A stretch of DNA of 64,000 bases, from assembly GCF_019145375.1 (NCBI RefSeq), contig NZ_JAHSTX010000001.1:1649001-1713000 (forward strand), written 5' to 3'. Position 1 is the first letter of the stretch. Every line of letters starts with the position of its first letter. The position numbers and the translations under genes are program-made. Origin of the DNA: Pseudomonas triticicola. Its GTDB lineage: Bacteria > Pseudomonadota > Gammaproteobacteria > Pseudomonadales > Pseudomonadaceae. The notes beneath the pieces are model-generated. The model did no database searches. It was not told where the DNA came from and saw only the letters and a program-made list of their open reading frames with translations. This document shows positions 1 to 8,465 of the stretch, in pieces.

Positions 1-272
1 GTGAACTGTTCCGGGCCGAAGTAGCGTGAGCGCTCGCCGTTGACCGTGACAATCTCGTTGGCCAGCAAACACAGGTTGTCCTGGGCATAGGCGTAACCGA
101 TGCCGAAGCCCAGCCCGCGTTCGTTCTCGGCACGAATGTGCGGCACGCCGAAACTGGTGCGGCGAATATCGGCGCTGGTTTGTGCAGCCGGGCTCAGTGC
201 ATGGGCCGACAGGCTCAGTCCGAACAAGGTGCTGGCGAGGGCCAGCCCGGTGAGTTGCCTGGAAATAATCAC
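1..272 (-). CDS. pvdQ: PvdQ-like penicillin-amidase-family acylase, N-terminal part
   Basis: Only the first 90 codons are inside the window; the gene continues past base 1. It starts at GTG (270-272), with AGGAG five bases upstream. A signal-peptide-like segment comes first (hydrophobic LTGLALASTLFGLSLSAHA), then the start of an Ntn-hydrolase alpha chain: ADIRRTSFGVPHIRAENERG followed by GFGIGYAYAQDN. This pattern closely matches the N-terminus of PvdQ, the periplasmic acylase that matures pyoverdine precursors and can cleave long-chain acyl-homoserine lactones. The catalytic Ser at the beta-chain start lies outside the window, so activity cannot be judged. Another acylase of the same family, such as a QuiP-like enzyme, is the main alternative. 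Confidence 0.72.
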   Translation of the reverse strand, partial: MIISRQLTGLALASTLFGLSLSAHALSPAAQTSADIRRTSFGVPHIRAENERGLGFGIGYAYAQDNLCLLANEIVTVNGERSRYFGPEQF

Positions 273-515
273 GCTTGCTCCTGATCGAAAGGTCGATTGC
301 CCCTGCGTCCACGCGCAATGAGCCTGACGAAGAAACGAAGCTGAGGAAAAAAATTTAGCGGGCAATCCTTCGGGACGAGGCCGGCATCACAAGGCCGAGA
401 CGAATTTGCGACGAAATTTCTACATCTTTTCTTTCATGATTTGTCGTGCTGAAACGTCTTGTTTAGAGAGCGCAACAAAACCTTTCCCGATCTGGCTCTG
501 AAAAGGAGTAATCGC

Positions 516-893
516 ATGTACAACTCGCAACTACCAACGGACGGTAGCCAGACGCCACAGGGCGTTTCCATGGGTTCGCACACCGGCAATTTCACCCAGC
601 GCGGCGAGCGTCCGGGCAATGAGCGTATTCGCCTGCTATTGAAGAGTTTCGGCCTGCGCACCAGCCTGATTCGCCTGAAAGTCATCGACGCCCTGCTGGT
701 GGCGGCACAAAGCAATCGCCGCCTGGGCGTACGTGGCGTGCACAGCCAGTTGCTCGATCTGGACGTGCCGTTGTCGTTTCTCAGCGTGCGCGAAGTACTG
801 AAACGCTTGTGCGCCGAAGGCGTGATTACCTTCAACGCCGACAAGAGTTACAGCCTGCATCCACAGGCTGCGGCGGTCCTCAACCACGAATGA
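516..893 (+). CDS. Fur-like winged-helix protein lacking the metal/dimer domain
   Basis: This is a 125-residue protein. I chose the ATG at 516 because AAGGAG lies at 503-508; an upstream in-frame ATG at 459 has no such site. After a polar N-terminal tail of about 35 residues, residues 37-108 look like the DNA-binding half of the Fur family: a helix with FGLRTSLIRLKVIDALL, then a recognition helix with LSVREVLKRLCAEGVIT and a short wing. The His/Asp/Cys-rich C-terminal metal-binding and dimerisation domain of normal Fur or Zur (about 140-160 residues) is absent, as is any HHHDH-like motif. It is likely a DNA-binding regulator, but not a classical iron sensor. It is convergent with the next gene, with only 18 bases between the two stops. 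Confidence 0.65.
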   Translation: MYNSQLPTDGSQTPQGVSMGSHTGNFTQRGERPGNERIRLLLKSFGLRTSLIRLKVIDALLVAAQSNRRLGVRGVHSQLLDLDVPLSFLSVREVLKRLCAEGVITFNADKSYSLHPQAAAVLNHE

Positions 894-911
894 GGCACCG
901 GGTGCTCGCCG

Positions 912-1100
912 TTACGGCTTGACCTTGCGGCGCATCACGCCGTTGATGATGACCACCACGACCGCCACGCCGATTGCCACGTACTGGAAAGTCTTCTCGG
1001 TGATCATGCCGGCGTTTTGCAGCCAGGACAGGCCCAGCATGATCGCCAGTACCGACAGAGCGATCAGAATCGAATAAATCAAGCGTTGCTTCTGGGTCAT
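912..1100 (-). CDS. Small two-helix inner-membrane protein, unknown function
   Basis: The protein has 62 residues and starts at the ATG at 1098-1100, preceded by AGGAAACCGCA. It contains two hydrophobic stretches, roughly residues 7-25 (LIYSILIALSVLAIMLGLS) and 38-54 (FQYVAIGVAVVVVIING), with a basic C-terminus (MRRKVKP). It therefore should be a small two-pass membrane protein with a short loop. I do not recognise a family. Longer in-frame extensions upstream of this ATG lack a ribosome site and coding character. Confidence 0.6.
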   Translation of the reverse strand: MTQKQRLIYSILIALSVLAIMLGLSWLQNAGMITEKTFQYVAIGVAVVVVIINGVMRRKVKP

Positions 1101-1409
1101 TGCGGTTTCCTGAAACGTTGGAATGTATGCGTTTGCAAGCCATACGCTTGCCGAATTAGGGGACGTGCCGGGGCAACGGGTGCTCATGTTACCGCCCCTG
1201 AAGACTTTTGGCTGCAAGGTCAGCCGACCTTGAGGCATGGCCCGCCCTCCCTGCTCTGGCGCAAACAAGTAAACAGCTTTCGCGCCGCGCCAATCCTTTA
1301 AACATGTCGTAAGTTTTTGAAATCTGCTGACGCAGCAAACGGCTAGGTCGGCTGTGCGTCTGCGCCTAGGCTCTGCGAACTTCCTACCACTCATAAAACA
1401 GGGATGTTC
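1101..1409. other. Intergenic region between divergent genes
   Basis: About 310 bases separate the small membrane protein (minus) from the exporter operon (plus), so promoters for both should lie here. I see AT-richer sequence around 1300-1325 and the short words ggctaggtcg and gcctaggctc, but no operator or promoter that I can defend. No gene or repeat is visible. Confidence 0.4.
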
Positions 1410-2657
1410 ATGCAGAGAACACTTATAAATATCGGCCCCAGACAGGTTGCGGGTTTCTGTCTGGCGCTGACCGCTTTCGAACTGCTCACTTACATGGCCA
1501 GCGACGTGATCATGCCAGCGATGCTGGACGTCACCACCGACCTCGAAGCGGACGCGCGGCATGTTCCCCATGCATTCAATCTTTATCTGTTGGGTGGTGT
1601 TTGCCTGCAATGGTTGCTCGGCCCGTTGTCCGATCAATACGGCCGACGGCCATTGTTATTGTCGGGTAGCGCACTGTTCGGGTTGGCGTGCGCGGCAGTT
1701 TTTTTCGCTGGCAGTATTGAAGCGTTCAACCTGTTGCGTCTGTTGCAGGGCATGGGGCTGGGATTCGTCGTCGCCGTGAGCTACCCGGCATTGCAGGAGG
1801 TTTTTTGCGAAGCCGACGCCGTCAGGCTGATGGCGTTGCTAGGCAATGTTGCGTTGTTATCGCCGTTGCTCGGGCCGCTGCTTGGCATCCTGCTGCTGGA
1901 ATGGCTGAGCTGGCGGGAAATTTTTCTGCTGCTGGGATGCACAGCAGCGCTGGTCTGGCTCGGCCTGTTGCTGTGGATGCCGGAAACCGTAGGCGTCGAG
2001 CGCCGCGATGGTCATCAAACTCGCCGAATACCCTTCTCCTGGCGCATCACTTGTCGGCGCTACGGTGCGCTGTTGGGCAATCCGCGTTTCCTCTGTGCCA
2101 GCCTGGCGCTCGGCCTGATGAGTCTGCCGCTGATCGCCTGGATAGGCCTGGCGCCATTGCTGCTGGTGCGGGTGCTGGAACTGCCGCCGCTGGAGTATGG
2201 CCTGTGGCAGATACCGGTGTTCTCGGCAGTCATCGCCGGCAATCTGATTCTCGACCGCTTGCTGCAGACTCATTCGCTGACGCAATTGATTCAACTGGCG
2301 CTCTGGCCGTTCTGTCTGGGCCTGCTGCTATTGGCGGCATGCGCCCTGATCGGTGCGGGGCTTGGGCCAGTAGTCGCCAGCCTGGCGCTATACGCCGTCG
2401 GGCTGGGCATGAGCAACGCGGCGGTGTATCGCCTGGCGCTGTTTTCCAGTGACGACAGCAAAGGCCTGGTGTCGGCGCTGACCGGCATGATCTCGATCGC
2501 CGTCATGGGCCTTGGCGGTTCGCTGATTGCTGCCATCGGTGGCGGCAGCCGTCTTGAATACTTCGCTCTCTGGGCCGCATTCGGCGGGCTGATGTGCCTG
2601 CCCATGGTTTACCGGCTCCTGCAAACCACCACCGCTGATGTGGCCTCGCCTCAGTAA
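1410..2657 (+). CDS. MdfA-like MFS multidrug exporter
   Basis: This 415-residue protein has about 12 hydrophobic segments and belongs to the DHA1 branch of the major facilitator superfamily. It resembles E. coli MdfA along its length. TM1 has FELLTYMASDVIMP, with acidic residues E24 and D32 spaced like MdfA Glu26 and Asp34. Motif A is present as GPLSDQYGRRP, and TM5 has the LLSPLLGPLLG pattern. I prefer the ATG at 1410 because AGGGA lies 5 bases upstream; an ATG at 1404 is also possible. It is the first gene of a compact operon and is followed after 9 bases by the LuxE-like gene. The inferred role is proton-driven export of the operon's product or self-protection; the substrate is unknown. 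Confidence 0.85.
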   Translation: MQRTLINIGPRQVAGFCLALTAFELLTYMASDVIMPAMLDVTTDLEADARHVPHAFNLYLLGGVCLQWLLGPLSDQYGRRPLLLSGSALFGLACAAVFFAGSIEAFNLLRLLQGMGLGFVVAVSYPALQEVFCEADAVRLMALLGNVALLSPLLGPLLGILLLEWLSWREIFLLLGCTAALVWLGLLLWMPETVGVERRDGHQTRRIPFSWRITCRRYGALLGNPRFLCASLALGLMSLPLIAWIGLAPLLLVRVLELPPLEYGLWQIPVFSAVIAGNLILDRLLQTHSLTQLIQLALWPFCLGLLLLAACALIGAGLGPVVASLALYAVGLGMSNAAVYRLALFSSDDSKGLVSALTGMISIAVMGLGGSLIAAIGGGSRLEYFALWAAFGGLMCLPMVYRLLQTTTADVASPQ

Positions 2658-2666
2658 GGAACACTG

Positions 2667-3797
2667 ATGACTCACCTACCCTATGCCGACGCGCTGTGCG
2701 CGTTGACGCAACCCTATTGCGCGGATTCAGCCGCGCCTGATCTGTTTGATCGGGCGATGACTGAAATCAGCCGCTTTCACTGCGATCACACTCCGGGTTA
2801 CGCCCATTGGCTCACCGCCCACGGACTGACGCCGCAGGACCTCGACAGCCTTGATGACTGGTCGCGTCTGCCGCCGATCTTTGCCAGTTTCTTCAAGCAA
2901 CACCTTTTGCTCAGCAGCACGGGAACGAACGCCCTTGAACTGACTTCGTCGGGCACCAGCGGGCAGAAAAGCCGGATGCGTTACGACGAACGCAGCCTGG
3001 CGCGGGCGCAGTTCATGGTTGCGCAGATCTTCCGCCATTACGCCTGGGACACTCCCGATAGTCCGTGCAACTACCTGCTGTTGAGCTACGAACCCGAAGG
3101 ACGCATCACCTTGGGCACCTCGTTTACCGACCAGTTTCTCTGTCGGTTCGCCCCGGTCAATCGCGTGGTCTACGCCTTGCGTAACACTGGTCGCGGCCAT
3201 CAGTTCGATGTATTCGGCGTGATCGCCGCCTTGCAGTCATTCGCTGAAGAAGGCTTGCCGGTACGGATTTTCGGCTTCCCGGCGTTTCTCTGGCAGACCC
3301 TGCAACGCATGCAGGCTACCGCTGTGCAGGATGTGCAATTGCCCGCCGGTTCGCTGGCCTTTTTTGGCGGTGGCTGGAAAACCCAGGCTGCGCAGGAAAT
3401 TCCCAAACAACAGTTTTACGCCCATATCCATCGGCAACTGGGCATCGAACCGGCCCGCTGCCGCGATGGTTACGGTGCTGTCGAGCACGCGGTGCCTTAC
3501 ATCGAATGCGCCCGTCACCGCTTTCATGTGCCGGTGTATTCGCGAGTGCTGATTCGCGATCCGGCGGATTTTTCCCTGCTGCCCTATGGCCAACAAGGCC
3601 TGCTCGGCTTCGTCTCGCCTTACATCTCCTCCAGCCCGGCCCACGCCGTGGTCATGAGCGACCTTGCCACGCTGCACCCGGGCGCAAGTTGCGGCTGTGG
3701 ATTGACAAGCGACTGGTTCGAACTGCACGGCCGCGCCGGCACCACAGCGGGTAGAAGCTGCGCTATGGCCGCCGCCGAATTACTGGGAAGTCACTGA
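2667..3797 (+). CDS. LuxE-like acyl-protein synthetase
   Basis: This 376-residue protein, about the length of LuxE, starts at an ATG preceded by AAGGAA. It has the adenylate-forming phosphate-binding loop TSSGTSGQKS, a GGGWK segment and a DGYGAVEHAVPY segment typical of LuxE/PaaK-type enzymes. Near the C-terminus is Cys365 in GRSCAMAAAELL, matching the position of the acyl-accepting Cys (about 364) of Vibrio LuxE. In bioluminescent bacteria LuxE activates a fatty acid as acyl-AMP, forms an acyl-cysteine and passes it to LuxC. A CGCG pair precedes this region. The next gene is a LuxC-type reductase starting 1 base after this stop, so the two proteins probably work together. There is no luciferase here, and the acid substrate is unknown. 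Confidence 0.8.
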   Translation: MTHLPYADALCALTQPYCADSAAPDLFDRAMTEISRFHCDHTPGYAHWLTAHGLTPQDLDSLDDWSRLPPIFASFFKQHLLLSSTGTNALELTSSGTSGQKSRMRYDERSLARAQFMVAQIFRHYAWDTPDSPCNYLLLSYEPEGRITLGTSFTDQFLCRFAPVNRVVYALRNTGRGHQFDVFGVIAALQSFAEEGLPVRIFGFPAFLWQTLQRMQATAVQDVQLPAGSLAFFGGGWKTQAAQEIPKQQFYAHIHRQLGIEPARCRDGYGAVEHAVPYIECARHRFHVPVYSRVLIRDPADFSLLPYGQQGLLGFVSPYISSSPAHAVVMSDLATLHPGASCGCGLTSDWFELHGRAGTTAGRSCAMAAAELLGSH

Positions 3798-3798
3798 T

Positions 3799-6201
3799 AT
3801 GTATTTGATCGATGGACAACTGCACGACATCTATAACCTCGACCAAGCATTGCAAGATCTGCAACAGGCGTTGCCGCAACACTTGGCGAGGGCACTCGAC
3901 AGCCGCACAGTCATCGATGCAGTCGCGGGATTTGCCCGGCGACTGCATGACGCGCACTCGGATCTGCCCCTCGACAACGAGCAGCGGCAGGCCCTGATCG
4001 ATTTCTGCCAACCCGAAGCGTTGATGTACAAACACCAGCGCGAACTCGGCGCCGAGGCCGATTCCCTGCGTCGTTTCGATTATCGCCAGCCACGCTTCGA
4101 AGCCTGGCGTCCGCTCGGGCTGGTGGTGCACATCACTCCGGCCAACGCGCCGCTGCTCGCGTTCTGCGCGGTGGTGGAAAGTCTGCTCGCCGGCAACGTC
4201 AACTGGTTGCGCCCCAGCCGCAGCGATCAAGGCCTGACGGCGCAACTGTTGCGCGCGTTGGTGGACTGCGATGCAAGCGGACAACTGGCCGGACATGTGG
4301 CGGTGATTCCAGCGAGCACCGAGCAGATGGGCAAGCTGTGCAAACCCGCCAACGGGGTTGCAGCGTGGGGTGGCGAAGCGGCCCTGCAAGCGATTCGGCA
4401 ACAGTTGGTGCCGGGTTGTCGCTGGATCGATTGGGGGCACCGCATCAGCTTTGTGTATCTCACCCCGGAATCGGCTACGCCAGGGGCGCTTGATGCCGTC
4501 GCCGACGAAGTCTGCCGACTGGATCAACAGGCCTGCTCCAGCCCGCAATGGCTGCTGGTGGACAGCGATGATCCGCAGGTTTTGTGCGATATCGGTCAAC
4601 GCCTGGCGCAGGCCCTGCAACGACGCGCCACGCAATGGCCGGCCCTGGTGCCGACACGCCAGGAAGCTGCGCAAATTACCACGCACACGCAGATGGCCCG
4701 CCTCGGCCAGAGTTTTGCCGGTCATACCGGGCAAGTGTGGAGCGGCCCGGGCTGGCGGGTGATCTGGAGCCATGATCGGCAACTCGCGCCTTCACCGCTG
4801 TTTCGCAGCGTACTGCTGCACCCGCTGCCGCAAGCGCTGCTGACCGCCACCCTGTTGCCGTGGCGCAACGTCCTGCAAAGCTGTGCGCTGGTATGCGCAC
4901 AACCGCAAACTGTCGAGCTTACCCATGCGTTGATCGCTGCCGGGGTCACGCGGATCGCACCGATCGGCAGCATTCACGACGGTTACGCAGGCGAACCCCA
5001 TGACGGCGTCTATGCGCTGCAACGCTTGAGTCGACGGGTATCGGTGAGTCTGGCGGCCACACAGCTGCCGAATCAGGCCAGTCTCGATTCACCGCCACTC
5101 GCGGCGAAGTCGTGCGCTGCAATCATGAACAAAGAGGCGTTCGTCGCTCAGCCCATCAACGATCAGGCGCAGTTGTATTTCCGCTCCGGAGGCAGCAGCG
5201 GCATTCCTGCTCTGGCCGGCTACAGCTATCGCGATTTCGATCGGCAGATGCGCGCAACCGCTGACGGTCTGTTCGCCGCTGGTCTTGATCCGGCGCGGGA
5301 TCGGGTCATGAACCTGTTCTTCTGTGGCGGGCTGTACGGCGGTTTTCTCAGTTTCAGCAAAGCGCTGGAATTGCTCGAGGTGACGCACCTGCCCATGGCC
5401 GCCCCTACCGATGACGACTACCGCGAGATTGCCCAACTGATCATCGACCAACGGGTCAACGTGCTGGTGGGAATGCCCGCCACACTGCATCGCCTGTTTT
5501 TGAATGAGCAGCAGCGGCTGCGCGCTTATGGCGGGGTTGAAAAAGTCTTTCTGGGTGGCGAGCACCTGAGCGAGCAGAACCGTGCGTTGCTGCGCAGTTG
5601 TGGCGTCTCGAGCATTCGCTCGGCGATCTACGGCAGCGTCGATGCCGGCCCGCTAGGCCATGCCTGCAAGGCTTCGGCGGATGGGGTTTTCCATCTGATG
5701 AACGCGATCCAGCACTTGGAAATCGTCGCATTTGATGAGGATGTGCCGGTGATCGACGATCAAGTGGGTCGGCTGCTGGTGACCTCGCTCGCCCGTGAAG
5801 GGGGCCAGCGCGTGCAGCGTTATGAGATTGGCGACACCGGGCGCTGGCTGCCGGGCGTCTGCGCCTGCGGGCTGACGTCGCCACGCTTCGAGCTGTTGCA
5901 ACGCCACGGCAAGCTGTTGCGCATCGGCACTGACTTCATCTCCCTGAGCGAATTGGCGTCGCGGCTACAAGTGCCGTTTCAGTTGCAGCTGGACCACAGC
6001 GCTGACGGCGTCGAGCGCATGCAACTGCACTGTGAACTTGCAGCCAACAAGGTGCGAAACCGCCTCGCCGATTACCTGACCCTGACGACCGTCATCGACA
6101 GCGGATTGCTGGTGCTGCAGATCGAACAATGCCCGCCCGAGCATTTCGTTCAAAACAAACACAGCGGCAAGACGCCGCTGGTCATTGACTCCCGCCGCTG
6201 A
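3799..6201 (+). CDS. LuxC-like acyl reductase fused to a PaaK-like adenylating domain
   Basis: This 800-residue two-domain protein is unusual. Residues 1 to about 420 resemble LuxC, the aldehyde-dehydrogenase-related reductase that turns acyl thioesters into aldehydes with NADPH: VVHITPANAPLLAF is the dinucleotide-site region, and QQACSSPQ carries the predicted acyl-accepting Cys246. Residues from about 450 to 800 form an adenylate-forming domain of the phenylacetate-CoA ligase/LuxE type: YFRSGGSSGIP is the phosphate loop, followed by NLFFCGGLYGGFLSF, VNVLVGMPATL and YGSVDAGPLGHA, with GDTG ahead of the C-terminal lid. One polypeptide could therefore activate and reduce a carboxylic acid. The gene starts 1 base after the LuxE stop, implying coupling. 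The homologous next gene suggests the adenylating module was duplicated. Confidence 0.8.
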   Translation: MYLIDGQLHDIYNLDQALQDLQQALPQHLARALDSRTVIDAVAGFARRLHDAHSDLPLDNEQRQALIDFCQPEALMYKHQRELGAEADSLRRFDYRQPRFEAWRPLGLVVHITPANAPLLAFCAVVESLLAGNVNWLRPSRSDQGLTAQLLRALVDCDASGQLAGHVAVIPASTEQMGKLCKPANGVAAWGGEAALQAIRQQLVPGCRWIDWGHRISFVYLTPESATPGALDAVADEVCRLDQQACSSPQWLLVDSDDPQVLCDIGQRLAQALQRRATQWPALVPTRQEAAQITTHTQMARLGQSFAGHTGQVWSGPGWRVIWSHDRQLAPSPLFRSVLLHPLPQALLTATLLPWRNVLQSCALVCAQPQTVELTHALIAAGVTRIAPIGSIHDGYAGEPHDGVYALQRLSRRVSVSLAATQLPNQASLDSPPLAAKSCAAIMNKEAFVAQPINDQAQLYFRSGGSSGIPALAGYSYRDFDRQMRATADGLFAAGLDPARDRVMNLFFCGGLYGGFLSFSKALELLEVTHLPMAAPTDDDYREIAQLIIDQRVNVLVGMPATLHRLFLNEQQRLRAYGGVEKVFLGGEHLSEQNRALLRSCGVSSIRSAIYGSVDAGPLGHACKASADGVFHLMNAIQHLEIVAFDEDVPVIDDQVGRLLVTSLAREGGQRVQRYEIGDTGRWLPGVCACGLTSPRFELLQRHGKLLRIGTDFISLSELASRLQVPFQLQLDHSADGVERMQLHCELAANKVRNRLADYLTLTTVIDSGLLVLQIEQCPPEHFVQNKHSGKTPLVIDSRR

Positions 6202-6244
6202 CGCTTGCCGTGAGCTGGCTCATTCGAATCAAGAAGAACACACC

Positions 6245-7555
6245 GTGAAAACAACCGACCCGATTAGCGAATTGACGCGTTTCGCCCGTGAGCATTCGCC
6301 CTACTACAAGAACAGCCTCGCCGATATTCCCGAGGCAATAAGCTCGCTGCGCGAACTGCCACTACTTGATCCGGCAGATTTCTGGAAAGACAGCGCGGAT
6401 CTGGCGCAATGGCCGGTCCTGACGGCCCCGCTGGGCCACGCCCTGGTCTTCAAGACCGGTGGCTCAACCGGCGGCGGCAGGCTCTCCGTATACGCCCGCA
6501 CGGAATGGCAACGCACAGTGCAAGCTTTCGGCCGCAGTCTGAGCGAGCAATTCAGCTCCGGCGACCGTGTCGCCAACCTGTTCTTCGCTGGCGACCTCTA
6601 TGCCAGTTTTCTGTTTATCCACGATTCACTGGCCCATGTGGAAACGCCTGTCACCGAGTTTCCGTTTACCGGCGAAGTCGACCCGCCAATGCTGGCCGAT
6701 GCCATCGTGCAACACCGGATCAACGTGTTGGCTGGCGTGCCTGCGCAACTTTTGACCTTCGCCAGTTGGCTCCAACACCGCGGCCTTGCGCTGCCCTTGG
6801 TTGATACCGTGCTTTATGGCGGGGAGAGCCTGTTTGCCTCGCAACGCCAGCTCCTTGAGCAAGTGCTGCCAAACGCGCGCATTGCCTCGATCGGCTACGC
6901 CAGCGTCGACGGTGGATTTATCGGTGCCAGTCATCGTGACTGCATCGAAGGAGAACATCGCACACCCGACGGTCACGTGCTGTTGGAGATTGTCGATCAG
7001 CACAGCGGCGCAACGATCGAGGCCTGCGATCAAACCGGACTGCTCGTACTGACCAACCTGAACCGGCGCTTGATGCCGCTGATCCGCTATCCCGTCGGTG
7101 ACCTGGCATGCTGGCGCGAACCGCCGGGCACTGCGCGACGCAAATTCGCCCTGAGGGGACGCAGCGGCAATAGCCAGCGTGTGCGGGTCGGCATTCTGTC
7201 GCTGATGACCGACGAAATCAGCGAAAGCGTGCGGAGCATCACTGGCAGCAACGATTGGCAGTTATTGATCGAGCACGACGACGGCAGGGATCTATTGACG
7301 GTGAAATACGTAGTCAACGAAGGATCGACCCGCATCGAGGACAGACTCGAGGCCCGCTTGATCGAACTGTATCCGCAGATACCGCAACTGCGTGGCTCGG
7401 GGTTATTGCAGCTGCGCATCCAGAGTTGCCGGTTCGAGGACCTTGCGCGCCACCCTCGCGCAGGGAAAAGCCTGCGGATCGTCGATTTACGCTGCTACGA
7501 CCGACATGACAGGGAGGTGCGTGATGGAAGCGTTGATCCTGCGCAATTACCGTGA
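6245..7555 (+). CDS. PaaK/LuxE-like adenylate-forming protein
   Basis: This 436-residue protein starts at GTG 6245 (AAGAAG upstream); the open frame extends 20 codons further 5' without a better start. It is a stand-alone adenylate-forming enzyme of the phenylacetate-CoA ligase type: FKTGGSTGGGR is the phosphate loop, followed by VANLFFAGDLYASFLF, INVLAGVPAQL, YGGESL, IGYASVDGGFIGA and IRYPVGDLACW. These motifs align in order with the C-terminal half of the preceding fusion protein, so the two look like tandem paralogues. It probably activates a carboxylic acid (aryl, fatty or amino acid) as an acyl-AMP for transfer to CoA or a partner protein. Substrate specificity cannot be read. The downstream acetyltransferase gene overlaps its end by 32 bases. 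Confidence 0.75.
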   Translation: MKTTDPISELTRFAREHSPYYKNSLADIPEAISSLRELPLLDPADFWKDSADLAQWPVLTAPLGHALVFKTGGSTGGGRLSVYARTEWQRTVQAFGRSLSEQFSSGDRVANLFFAGDLYASFLFIHDSLAHVETPVTEFPFTGEVDPPMLADAIVQHRINVLAGVPAQLLTFASWLQHRGLALPLVDTVLYGGESLFASQRQLLEQVLPNARIASIGYASVDGGFIGASHRDCIEGEHRTPDGHVLLEIVDQHSGATIEACDQTGLLVLTNLNRRLMPLIRYPVGDLACWREPPGTARRKFALRGRSGNSQRVRVGILSLMTDEISESVRSITGSNDWQLLIEHDDGRDLLTVKYVVNEGSTRIEDRLEARLIELYPQIPQLRGSGLLQLRIQSCRFEDLARHPRAGKSLRIVDLRCYDRHDREVRDGSVDPAQLP

Positions 7556-8459
7556 CACCGACGCTACAGCCGTCAGCCAATTGTTTCGCGAGGTCTATGG
7601 CGATCATTACGTGCAAACCGACGTTTACATGCCCTGCCTGATCAACCAGAACCACGCCGACAAACGCTGGCACTCACTGGTTGCAGTGGAGGGAGAGCGG
7701 ATTCTTGGTCATGCCACTTTGTATCGGCAAAGCGAAAACTCGCACGATGCCGAACTGGCCTTGAGCGCCGTGCATCCCGATACTCGCGGAAAAAACATTG
7801 CCACGCGGCTGGGCGGGCAACTGTTGACTCATGCACAGGCGCTGGGTTGTCGCAGCGTGTCGATCAAACAGGTCACCCATCACCCTTACACTCAACGCAT
7901 GGCGATCAGTCTCGGTTTTCACAACACTGGATTGCTGCCGGACTTTGTCCGTTCGCCCTTTGGCTGCAAAAAACCGGAGTCGATCGTATTGGGTGTGCAC
8001 GCTATCGATGGTTATCAACGGCCATTGCCAGAACAGGCATGGCCAACCAGTTGCCGCCCCTTGATGGAGCGTCTGAGCGCTGTGTTTGGCGTCGGGGCTG
8101 GTGCAGGACGCTGGCGCGGAGCTTCGGTTCAGGTCCAGCAGCACGGCAATCGCCATGAAATGTGGCTGGAAAAACTCAATCCGGAACTGCTCGACCAGTT
8201 GCGATCGCTGCCCGGGCATTGGCTGATTTCGATTCGGCTACAGCTGTCGCGACACTTTGCCGTGGACCTGCACAGCCTCAACGGCATCGGTTTCGTCTTC
8301 ACCGGCCTGGCGCCTGCACAAGACAATCGAGGGGGATGGCTGGCACTGTTTCATCGTGGATACCGCACGCGCAGGCTGACATTGCACTGTCCGCACATGC
8401 AGCAGTTGCATGACCAGGCACAACGCCACATCACTCGGCTAGCCGTGCCGGCGACGTAA
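7524..8459 (+). CDS. GNAT-family N-acyltransferase with extra C-terminal domain
   Basis: This 311-residue protein has its ATG at 7524 with AGGGAGG just upstream, inside the end of the previous gene, indicating translational coupling. Residues 1 to about 160 are a GNAT fold: LRNYRDTDATAVSQLF is beta1-alpha1, and LSAVHPDTRGKNIATRLG is motif A for acetyl/acyl-CoA binding, followed by ALGCRSVSIKQVTHHPYTQR. The remaining 150 or so residues have no motif I recognise and might be a substrate-binding or dimer domain. As the last gene of the exporter-LuxE-LuxC-PaaK operon it may transfer an acyl group onto an amine of the product, or acetylate it for resistance. The first role is chemically attractive if the upstream enzymes make an activated acyl group. 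Confidence 0.72.
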   Translation: MEALILRNYRDTDATAVSQLFREVYGDHYVQTDVYMPCLINQNHADKRWHSLVAVEGERILGHATLYRQSENSHDAELALSAVHPDTRGKNIATRLGGQLLTHAQALGCRSVSIKQVTHHPYTQRMAISLGFHNTGLLPDFVRSPFGCKKPESIVLGVHAIDGYQRPLPEQAWPTSCRPLMERLSAVFGVGAGAGRWRGASVQVQQHGNRHEMWLEKLNPELLDQLRSLPGHWLISIRLQLSRHFAVDLHSLNGIGFVFTGLAPAQDNRGGWLALFHRGYRTRRLTLHCPHMQQLHDQAQRHITRLAVPAT

Positions 8460-8465
8460 ACAGCA

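Noticed and set aside
2667..6201. Bioluminescence (lux) operon
   Set aside because: LuxE- and LuxC-like genes are present, but there is no luciferase (luxA, luxB), acyl transferase (luxD) or flavin reductase gene, and LuxC is fused to another enzyme.
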